The notes below the pieces were generated by a model that searched no databases, had not been told where the DNA came from, and worked only from the letters and a program-made list of their open reading frames with translations. From an uncultured Erysipelotrichaceae bacterium (lineage in GTDB: Bacteria; Bacillota_I; Bacilli_A; Erysipelotrichales; Coprobacillaceae), in assembly GCA_900538465.1 (NCBI GenBank), contig UPXV01000038.1:1-20817 (forward strand): 20,817 bases of DNA. The letters run 5' to 3'. The position numbers were made by a program, and so were the translations under genes. Below are positions 14,435 through 20,817 of the stretch, in pieces; the first letter of the stretch is position 1, and each line of letters starts with the position of its first letter.

Positions 14435-14557
14435 AAAGATGTATCGTTTAGTACAAGGGTATGGGAAGGAGTATTTTTATTTTATATTATGACAATTCTA
14501 AAGTATTTAAAACGATTAAAATAGTAAGATAATAACTCTGATAGAAAGGAAATATTT

Positions 14558-17500
14558 ATGAAAAGAAGAAAAGGTTTAATAGGGAAAATTTTAAAAAGCT
14601 TTATAGTTTGTATGATGATAGTCACATCAGTTTCTGTATCATCTATACAAAATGTACAAGCGGCTGGTATTAGTCTAACGATGACAGCACTAGGGGCGGA
14701 TGAGATTTTTGATAATAAAATATCTTATAAAGATGATACTTTGACTGATCCTATGGTTGCTTTTGGATTACTTTTATGGAATGTAAATGTAACAGGAGAT
14801 GGAACATTCCAAGGAAAAATTAATGGTAAAATAATTGTTGATGCTAGTAATCCAAGTATTTTCGCAAAATATTTTGTATTTGATAATAGAATTAATTCAA
14901 ATATTTATACTATTGACAATCAAAAGGTAAAAGATAACTATCCTTACAATAACGGTATTCATGGGCTTATAGAGTATCAAATAAATATTAAGGAACCACA
15001 AAATGCAACTGAAATTGAAACAGCTCTTAATAATTTGCGTTTAAGAGTGGAATGTTCTGAGAATCTATTATCAACAGCTATAAGTGTTTTAAAACCAGAT
15101 ACAACTTCAATTTTTGATTTTGTTGCCGATAAACCTGCAACGCCAGCTGCTCCAACATTAGTTTCTAAAAGTGAAACAAAAATAGTTGTAAATACAGTTT
15201 CTGGTCAAGAATACTCAATTAATGGTGGAATAACTTGGCAATCTAATGGTAGCTTTACTGATTTGACTCCAGGGAAAAAGTATTCTATAGTAACACGTGT
15301 GAAACAAAATGGGTCAACAGTAGCAAGTGATATATCAACACCATTGACAGTATACACAAAGAAAAGTAAACCTAATTCTAATCAGTTTACTGTAACGGAT
15401 GTTTCGGTTTATGGTGGAACAGATGGGAAAATCACAGGTGTTGATGCAACAATGGAATACAGTACTAACAATGGAAATAGTTGGATAAAATTGAGCGGGG
15501 GGGGGTCTGAAATTAATAACCTTCCTGCAGGAGATGTTTTAATACGTTATGCAGATAATCCAACAGGAGGAGGTAATGCCTCTGATGCTATAAAATTAAC
15601 CATAAAGCAACCTGCTGCAACTCCAACAATCAGTAATGATCAAATTGGTCATGTATCAAAGAATGGTGGAAAAGATGGAAAAATCATTAATGTTGATACA
15701 ACAATGCAATACAGTATTGACAATGGGATAACATGGAAAGAGGTAGAAGGAACTGAAATCACTGGATTGGCAGCTGGAGATGTACAGATTCGTGTAAAAG
15801 CAACTGATACAGTGAACGACTCTGCTCCAACAACGGTGACAATTAAGGAACCGGGTACTGCACCTACACTTAATTCGGACAATGTAAAAGATGTAAGTGT
15901 AAACGGTGGAACAGATGGGAAAATCACAGGTGTTACTGACAAGATGCAATATAGCATTAATGGGAAACCTTGGGTAAGTGTAGATGCAGGTAAAACTGAG
16001 ATTACTGGATTGGAAGCAGGAGAAGTGCTTGTTCGATATAAAGAGGCTAATGGAAATTTGCCATCAGATGCAGTGAAATTATTAGTAAAGGAACCTGCTG
16101 CAACTCCAACAATCAGTAGTGATAAAGTTACAAATGTATCAAAGAATGGTGGAAAAGATGGAAAAATCACAGGTGTTACTGACAAGATGCAATACAGTAT
16201 TGACAATGGGGTAACATGGAAAGAGGTAGAAGGAAGTGAAATCACTGGATTGGAAGCAGGAGATGTACAGATTCGTGTAAAAGCAACTGATACAGTAAAT
16301 GCTTCTGAAATAGTGACGTTGACAGTTAAGGAACCTAAAGAGGTACCTAATATTGCTGAAGTTAAAGTAACAAATGTTAGTGAATTTAATAAAAAAGACG
16401 GAAGTTTTGAAGTTAAAGATGAAGATATGGAATACAGTTTGGATGGGGAAACTTGGAAACCTATTACAAACAAGAAAGTTGCAGATTTGGATGTAGATAA
16501 TATTTATGTTCGATATGCTCAAAAAGATGGTGTTAATGCTTCTGAAATGTTAACAATAACAATCAATCAGCCATTGGTAAAACCTGATGGAATAATTGAT
16601 TATGATAATGATGTTATTGGAGGGTTATTACCAAATACAAAATACATAATTAATGATGGTGAAAAAACATATACTTTAAATTCAAATGAAGAAGGAAATA
16701 TTTCTTTGGCAGGACAAATTAATGATGATAAATATGATTTGGCTGGAAAAGAAATCGAGATTAGTCAAGCAAGTGTTGGAGAATTTACATTAGATAGTCC
16801 AACAGAAACAATGAGTATATTAAAACGAAGTGATGAAGAAGTTAAAAATATTCATATACTAGGGCAAACTTCATCAACAATTACTGTTCAAGCTGATGAA
16901 GGGCAAGAATATAGTATTGATGGTGGAAAAACTTGGATCAGTGGTGAAAATGTAGTTGTATTTGATCAGCTTGAAAAAGCTAAAGAATATCAAGTAGTAA
17001 CAAGAATTAAAGCAATAGACACAAAAGCTGCTAGTGCAGAATGGAAAGTTGCTGATACGAAAACAAGCAGATATACAGCAAAAGAAATTGCTGAGTTCTT
17101 TAATGATGATAAAGTGACAACTACAGTTGGTACAGGAATTAAGGAAACTGCCGATAATGATTCAGTTAAGGTTATAGTTGATCAATCTGGTAATTATTCT
17201 GTTTCATTAAAAGAAAACATTCAAGAAACAGTTATGTTACCTGATGATTTAGGAAAATTAGCTGTTGAATTAAATGCGCATGAGATTTGTGGAAATGATG
17301 GAACTGTATCTTCACCAGAAGGGAAACCAGGATTAGTCATTAGAAGTGTAAGCAATTATATGCCAATTTCATTATCTGTAAAAGATAGTTTTAACAAGGG
17401 AATGATTAAAGGTGGTAATGCTTATACAGGTAGTGGTGCTACTGGTGGAAATGGTATAGAATTGAATGAAAAAGTAAGCACAGGAACATCTTTAGATATT

Positions 17501-18535
17501 AACTCTGGAGCTAAGGTTATTGGAGGAAATGGTGCTGATAGCCATAATAATAAAATAACTGGTGGTACTGGTGGAAATGGTATTAAAGGAAGTACTTATA
17601 TAGAAATTAATGGTGGTATTATAATTGGTGGCAATGGCGGTAACGGTTCTTCATCAAATGACTTTGGTAGTCATGGTGGAAATGGTGGAAATGCTGTTGT
17701 TAGTGATAAAGAAATTATATTGACAGATGGAATAGTATCTGGAGGTAATGGTGGAAATGGTGGAACTTCAATTAATGGAACTGGAGGAAACGGTGGAAAC
17801 GGTGGCTCTGGTATCATTGGAAGTGTAATCGTTGAAAATGGTTTGGCAAATGGAGGAAACGCAGGAAATGGTGGCGATTCTGAAAAAGGAAATGGTGGTG
17901 CCGGTGGAAACGGTGGTACTACTGTAACTGGTTCTACTACTGGATTGAATCCTGGTAATGGAGGAAACGGTGGAAACGGTGGTAATTCAAAAGAAGGCAA
18001 TGGAGGCGTTGGTGGAAATGGCGGTAGTGCTACTTCTGGAAACGGCGGCATTGGCGGAAATGGAGGAACATCGGAAAATGGAACTGGAGGTACTGGAGGA
18101 AACGGTGGTACTTCTCAAGATCATGAATTAAATGGTCTGTCAGGTCATTCTGGTACTGGAAGAAAATTGAGATTAGAGGATTTCATTATTTCTAATCCAA
18201 CAGTATATGGTGCAAAAGATGGAAAAATTGGAAATGTTAATTCGGCAATGGAATATAGTTTAGATGGTGGTAAGACTTGGCATAAAGTTTCTGGTAATGA
18301 AATTAAAAAACTTGGGGCTGGTAAAGTTTTATTACGTATGGCTGCAACAGATACAACAGTTGCTGGAGAAAGTTTAGAAATTATTTTGGTGGATCCATCA
18401 AAAGCAACAAATACAAATAAACCTGTAGATGTAAAAACAAGTGATCAAACAAATATTTTAAAATATTATCTATTGTTAGGTGGAGCATTATGCACATTTA
18501 TCTTTATAAAAAAACGTAAGGAAGAAAATATTTAA
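14558..18535 (+). CDS. Large repetitive surface protein with Ig-like repeats and GGN-rich domain
   Basis: Secreted, probably wall- or membrane-anchored protein of 1325 residues. Signal peptide 1-36 ends NVQAAG. An unrecognised N-domain spans about 38-190. An Fn3/Ig-like module is at about 198-268 (GQEYSINGGITW), then five related repeats of about 80 residues (275-676). A further region holds a second GQEYSIDGGKTW module (763-838). A glycine/asparagine-rich domain (about 950-1198) is built on GGNGGNGG. A sixth repeat (1206-1280) and the C-terminal anchor follow: VKTSDQTN, hydrophobic segment about 1300-1317, basic tail KKRKEE. VKTSD resembles a degenerate sortase motif of the (P/V)KTGD kind. 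A run of nine G at 15497-15505 makes the gene potentially phase-variable. Function, probably adhesion or host interaction, is inferred. GAAAGGA precedes the ATG. Confidence 0.88.
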   Translation: MKRRKGLIGKILKSFIVCMMIVTSVSVSSIQNVQAAGISLTMTALGADEIFDNKISYKDDTLTDPMVAFGLLLWNVNVTGDGTFQGKINGKIIVDASNPSIFAKYFVFDNRINSNIYTIDNQKVKDNYPYNNGIHGLIEYQINIKEPQNATEIETALNNLRLRVECSENLLSTAISVLKPDTTSIFDFVADKPATPAAPTLVSKSETKIVVNTVSGQEYSINGGITWQSNGSFTDLTPGKKYSIVTRVKQNGSTVASDISTPLTVYTKKSKPNSNQFTVTDVSVYGGTDGKITGVDATMEYSTNNGNSWIKLSGGGSEINNLPAGDVLIRYADNPTGGGNASDAIKLTIKQPAATPTISNDQIGHVSKNGGKDGKIINVDTTMQYSIDNGITWKEVEGTEITGLAAGDVQIRVKATDTVNDSAPTTVTIKEPGTAPTLNSDNVKDVSVNGGTDGKITGVTDKMQYSINGKPWVSVDAGKTEITGLEAGEVLVRYKEANGNLPSDAVKLLVKEPAATPTISSDKVTNVSKNGGKDGKITGVTDKMQYSIDNGVTWKEVEGSEITGLEAGDVQIRVKATDTVNASEIVTLTVKEPKEVPNIAEVKVTNVSEFNKKDGSFEVKDEDMEYSLDGETWKPITNKKVADLDVDNIYVRYAQKDGVNASEMLTITINQPLVKPDGIIDYDNDVIGGLLPNTKYIINDGEKTYTLNSNEEGNISLAGQINDDKYDLAGKEIEISQASVGEFTLDSPTETMSILKRSDEEVKNIHILGQTSSTITVQADEGQEYSIDGGKTWISGENVVVFDQLEKAKEYQVVTRIKAIDTKAASAEWKVADTKTSRYTAKEIAEFFNDDKVTTTVGTGIKETADNDSVKVIVDQSGNYSVSLKENIQETVMLPDDLGKLAVELNAHEICGNDGTVSSPEGKPGLVIRSVSNYMPISLSVKDSFNKGMIKGGNAYTGSGATGGNGIELNEKVSTGTSLDINSGAKVIGGNGADSHNNKITGGTGGNGIKGSTYIEINGGIIIGGNGGNGSSSNDFGSHGGNGGNAVVSDKEIILTDGIVSGGNGGNGGTSINGTGGNGGNGGSGIIGSVIVENGLANGGNAGNGGDSEKGNGGAGGNGGTTVTGSTTGLNPGNGGNGGNGGNSKEGNGGVGGNGGSATSGNGGIGGNGGTSENGTGGTGGNGGTSQDHELNGLSGHSGTGRKLRLEDFIISNPTVYGAKDGKIGNVNSAMEYSLDGGKTWHKVSGNEIKKLGAGKVLLRMAATDTTVAGESLEIILVDPSKATNTNKPVDVKTSDQTNILKYYLLLGGALCTFIFIKKRKEENI
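15380..16585 (+). repeat. Five tandem Ig-like repeats of about 80 codons
   Basis: Units begin at about 15380, 15626, 15866, 16109 and 16349. The consensus is V(S/T)xVSxxGGxDGKIxGVxxxM, then QYSIDNGxTWKEV, EITGLxAGDVxIR and a closing KEPAATP. Units 1 and 3 share DVSVxGGTDGKITGV, and units 2 and 4 share VSKNGGKDGKI and are nearly identical in DNA. The array therefore looks like a duplicated two-unit block plus a diverged fifth unit. Confidence 0.85.
15497..15505 (+). repeat. G9 homopolymer inside the surface-protein gene
   Basis: Nine consecutive G encode three Gly between Ser and Ser in repeat 1. A one-base loss brings a TAA at 15540-15542 into frame; a one-base gain brings a TGA at 15508-15510 into frame. 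Other repeats have a single G codon or none here. Confidence 0.85.
17405..18150 (+). repeat. GGN-type glycine/asparagine-rich repeat region
   Basis: Codes for about 250 residues dominated by GGN triplets, in modules of a short hydrophobic strand (YIEINGGIIIG, EIILTDGIVSG, SVIVENGLANG) followed by GGNGGNGG stretches. At DNA level GGAAATGGTGGAAACGGTGG-like units recur with silent differences. Confidence 0.85.
18173..18397 (+). repeat. Sixth, detached copy of the Ig-like repeat
   Basis: Residues 1206-1280 (NPTVYGAKDGKIGNVNSAME, then YSLDGGKTWHKV) match the five-unit array, but this copy sits after the glycine-rich domain next to the anchor. Confidence 0.75.
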
Positions 18536-18565
18536 AATAGAATTGTTATGATGAGAGAATAATTT

Positions 18566-18618
18566 AGGTTGTAAAGGAATCAAAGGGAATTACATTCTTT
18601 GAAACTCTACAACCTTTT
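18566..18618 (+). terminator. Terminator of the surface-protein gene
   Basis: A long imperfect hairpin: outer arms AGGTTGTA (18566-18573) and TACAACCT (18608-18615), inner arms TCAAAG (18580-18585) and CTTTGA (18597-18602), followed by TTTTCT. Confidence 0.65.
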
Positions 18619-18652
18619 CTCTTATGAAGAGATATATTCTCTTGGTGGAAAG

Positions 18653-18681
18653 TTTCATTTTGAATATAAAAATGATATACT
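18653..18681 (+). promoter_or_regulatory. Promoter of the penicillin-binding protein gene
   Basis: Extended -10 TGATATACT (18673-18681) with a poor -35 TTTCAT (18653-18658) at 17 bp. GGAGGG and the ATG at 18703 follow closely. Confidence 0.55.
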
Positions 18682-18702
18682 TAAGTACAAGGAGGGATAG
18701 AG

Positions 18703-20700
18703 ATGTACGATGTTTATACAAACAACAATAGTAAAAAGAAATATATCATCATAGCAATTGTAGCAGTCGTTGTGATTGCAATTGCAGTGGCAGGTTTCTT
18801 TTTATTAGGTGGTGACAACAAAGAGAAGGTTTTGAAAGATTATTATAGTAAAGTTGCTAAAAAAGATTATGAGGGTATGTATGCTCTTGTGGATGATGCT
18901 TCACAAAAGAAGTATGCAAAAGATATTTTTACAACAAGAAATCAGAATATATATGAAGGAATTGGAGCGAATCAAATAGAAGTGAGTGTTGATTCTAAAG
19001 ATGGTGATGAACTTCAATATACAGTAAAAATGCAATCAACAGCAGGAGAAATCAGTTTTCAAAATAAAACAACTTTCCATGATGGGAAAATTGTTTGGAA
19101 TGATTCATTTATTTTTCCAGAGTTAAAAGAGAATTATAAAGTGAGAATAAGTGATGAAAAAGCATCTCGTGGAAAAATTCTTGATCGCAATGGTAAAGTT
19201 TTGGCTGGAAAAGGAGAGGCTTATTCTGTTGGATTGGTACGTGGAAAATTAAATGGTGAAAATGATTATGAGAAACTTGCTAATCTTTTAGGTTTAACAA
19301 AAGAAGGTATTCAAAAGACTATGAGTGCTTCTTGGATTAAAGATGATTCATTTGTCCCTTTAAAAACAATTTCAAAGAGTGATACAAATTTAGAGAATAG
19401 TTTATTAAAGATTCCAGGTGTTAAACTTTCAACAACGTCAGTACGTTATTATCCTTATGGAAAAGCAACATCACACTTAATTGGGTATATGCAAAAAGTT
19501 ACTGCTGAAGATTTAGAAAAACATAAAGGTGAAGGATATAGTGAAACTTCATATATTGGAAGAAGTGGTATTGAGGCGGCTTATGAAAAGGAATTGAAAG
19601 GGAAAGATGGTGTTTCTATTTATATTGTTGATGAAAATGGGGAACATATAACAAGTCTTGCAAGTCAAGAAAAAGCAGATGGACAAGATATCACTTTAAC
19701 AATTGATATAAATCTACAAAAGAATTTGTTTAATGCTTTTGCAAATGATAAGAGTGCATCCGTAGCAATGAATCCAACAAATGGTGAAGTTTTAGCACTT
19801 GTTAGTACTCCGACATTTGATAGTAATGATTTTATTTTGGGAATGAGTTCAGAAAAGTGGGATACTTTAAATAATGATAAAGCACAACCATTATATAATC
19901 GTTTTAAAGGAACAGTTGTTCCTGGCTCTTCAATGAAACCTTTAACAGCTGCTATTGGATTGGATACAAAATCAATAGATGCTTCAAAAGATTTTCAAGC
20001 AGAAATGAAATGGCAAAAAGATTCTAGTTGGGGAAGTTATTATGTTACAACTTTACATGCACCAACACCAAATCATTTAAAAAATGCTTTGATTTATTCA
20101 GATAATGTATATTTTGCTAAAGCTGCATTAGAAATTGGGAAAGATAATTTAATAAAAGGTTATCAAGCTATGAAAATAGGGGAAGAGATTCCTTTTGAAT
20201 TATCACTTCATAAATCACAATATACAAGTAAAGATTTTAGTGATGAAATCCAAATTGCAGATAGTGGATATGGACAAGGACAAATCTTATTGAATCCAGT
20301 TCAAATGGCTTCTATCTATGGAGCGTTTGTTAATGATGGAAAAATGATGAAACCACATGTTGTTTTATCAACAAAAACTGCTGTTTGGTCAGAAGCTTTT
20401 TCAAAAGATGTGGCAAATGAAATTAAAAATGATCTGGTTGGTGTTATTAGTGATGATCATGGAACTGCTCACTCATTCTATCATAATGGAATGACATTGG
20501 CTGGTAAGACAGGTACAGGAGAAGTCAAAGCGTCACAAGATGATGCAACAGGAACGGAAGTTGGATGGTTCAATGTGATGACAACTGATTCACAAAAGCC
20601 AATTGTTATTTCAACAATGGTAGAAGATGTCAAAGGTCGTGGTGGTAGTGGATATGTTGTGAATCAATTAAAACAACCTTTTGATGAATATATGAAATAG
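18703..20700 (+). CDS. Class B penicillin-binding protein with MecA_N domain
   Basis: Membrane-anchored D,D-transpeptidase cross-linking peptidoglycan; 665 residues, close to the length of S. aureus PBP2a/MecA and enterococcal-type low-affinity PBPs. An N-terminal membrane helix (about 13-36) is followed by an NTF2-like MecA_N domain (about 38-145: EKVLKDYYSKVAKKDYEGMY), a dimerisation domain (about 150-310: RGKILDRNGKVLA, YIGRSGIEAAYEKEL) and the transpeptidase. Active-site motifs are complete: SSMK with Ser409 and Lys412, SDN (466-468) and KTGTG (602-606). The MecA_N architecture also occurs in ordinary chromosomal PBPs of Gram-positives, so beta-lactam resistance cannot be deduced. GGAGGG precedes the ATG; own promoter and terminator. 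Confidence 0.93.
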   Translation: MYDVYTNNNSKKKYIIIAIVAVVVIAIAVAGFFLLGGDNKEKVLKDYYSKVAKKDYEGMYALVDDASQKKYAKDIFTTRNQNIYEGIGANQIEVSVDSKDGDELQYTVKMQSTAGEISFQNKTTFHDGKIVWNDSFIFPELKENYKVRISDEKASRGKILDRNGKVLAGKGEAYSVGLVRGKLNGENDYEKLANLLGLTKEGIQKTMSASWIKDDSFVPLKTISKSDTNLENSLLKIPGVKLSTTSVRYYPYGKATSHLIGYMQKVTAEDLEKHKGEGYSETSYIGRSGIEAAYEKELKGKDGVSIYIVDENGEHITSLASQEKADGQDITLTIDINLQKNLFNAFANDKSASVAMNPTNGEVLALVSTPTFDSNDFILGMSSEKWDTLNNDKAQPLYNRFKGTVVPGSSMKPLTAAIGLDTKSIDASKDFQAEMKWQKDSSWGSYYVTTLHAPTPNHLKNALIYSDNVYFAKAALEIGKDNLIKGYQAMKIGEEIPFELSLHKSQYTSKDFSDEIQIADSGYGQGQILLNPVQMASIYGAFVNDGKMMKPHVVLSTKTAVWSEAFSKDVANEIKNDLVGVISDDHGTAHSFYHNGMTLAGKTGTGEVKASQDDATGTEVGWFNVMTTDSQKPIVISTMVEDVKGRGGSGYVVNQLKQPFDEYMK

Positions 20701-20723
20701 AACACGTGATGTGTTCTATTTTT
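20696..20723 (+). terminator. Terminator of the PBP gene
   Basis: AATAGAACAC, loop GTGAT, GTGTTCTATT, then TTT. The left arm includes the TAG stop codon. Confidence 0.8.
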
Positions 20724-20729
20724 ATGTAC

Positions 20730-20755
20730 AAAAAAACTAACACAATGTGTTAGTT
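20730..20755 (-). terminator. Terminator downstream of tRNA-Glu
   Basis: AACTAACAC (20735-20743), loop AAT, GTGTTAGTT (20747-20755). The A7 run at 20730-20736 is a T-run on the minus strand, right after the tRNA 3' end. Confidence 0.7.
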
Positions 20756-20765
20756 GATTTTTAAA

Positions 20766-20817
20766 TGGTGACCTGTACGGGATTCGAACCCGTGAATGCA
20801 TGCGTGAAAGGCATGTG
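20766..20817 (-). tRNA. tRNA-Glu (UUC), 5' part cut by the window end
   Basis: Read on the minus strand, the sequence has an anticodon stem-loop CATGC-CTTTCAC-GCATG with anticodon TTC, a T-arm ACGGGTTCGAATCCCGT, an acceptor 3' strand and an encoded CCA ending at 20766. Fifty-two bases are visible; the D-arm and the 5' acceptor strand lie outside the window. Confidence 0.93.

Noticed and set aside
14461..14532. A 23-codon open frame in the leader of the surface-protein gene
   Set aside because: No ribosome binding site precedes it and its sequence resembles no leader peptide or attenuator; chance open frame is more likely.
15649..16522. Long minus-strand open frames across the Ig-like repeats
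   Set aside because: They mirror the repeat structure of the plus-strand gene and have no Shine-Dalgarno sequence or domain resemblance.
15380..16585. CRISPR-like direct repeats
   Set aside because: The repeats are in-frame protein repeats of about 240 bp with related, not unique, intervening sequence, and no cas genes are present.
17671..18051. Minus-strand open frame coding for a proline/phenylalanine-rich protein
   Set aside because: It is the antisense shadow of the GGN-rich repeat (GGN codons read backwards give P/F codons), with no ribosome binding site or start context of its own.
18618..18643. Overlapping TCTCTT/AAGAGA inverted repeats that could form alternative hairpins
   Set aside because: They lie between the surface-protein terminator and the PBP promoter, so they would mostly not be transcribed; probably AT-rich background.
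11037..20755. Similar GAACAC/GTGTT hairpins near 11040, 20700 and 20740 as a dispersed repeat family
   Set aside because: Each is a normal terminator stem with different flanks and loop; the similarity is short and explained by function.

Overview
The window is AT-rich chromosomal DNA from a low-GC Gram-positive bacterium. Strong AAGGAGG-type ribosome binding sites, a predicted tRNA-Glu with encoded CCA, secreted wall enzymes and mother-cell-sigma-like promoters all fit a spore-forming Firmicute. Gene style suggests the Erysipelotrichia / Coprobacillus / former Clostridium ramosum group, but that placement is inference from general resemblance.

Left edge (1-3549): the end of an integrated mobile element carrying a large serine recombinase (5' end outside the window). 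About 30 bp after the recombinase stop, the reading frame of a helix-turn-helix regulator/membrane protein starts in the middle of its HTH domain, so the element appears to sit inside that gene. A small RelB-like gene follows and seems to have read through its own terminator after loss of one AG unit.

Middle (3446-14363): independent housekeeping and accessory units, mostly separated by clear intrinsic terminators. These are an orphan type IV prepilin (minus), a ferredoxin-type aldo/keto reductase, a membrane-anchored N-acetylmuramoyl-L-alanine amidase, a compact UvrA-like ATPase (minus), a PurF-like phosphoribosyltransferase whose glutaminase site is degenerate, a secreted CAP-domain protein (minus), a two-gene tRNA anticodon-loop modification operon (TtcA-like and TcdA), and a tandem pair of ferritin-like paralogues, each with a promoter resembling the SigK/SigE mother-cell consensus.

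Right part (14364-20817): a 1325-residue surface protein with a signal peptide, six related Ig-like repeats, a PE-PGRS-like GGN-rich region and a C-terminal anchor. An uninterrupted run of nine G in its gene makes it a strong candidate for phase variation by slipped-strand mispairing: both one-base slips give early stop codons. It is followed by a MecA_N-type class B penicillin-binding protein and a minus-strand tRNA-Glu cut by the window end.

Several genes act at the cell envelope (amidase, CAP protein, prepilin, surface protein, PBP). The observations I rate highest are the G9 switch and GGN-rich domain of the surface protein, the PurF-like protein without its glutaminase cysteine, the interrupted HTH gene, and the mother-cell-type promoters of the ferritin-like pair.
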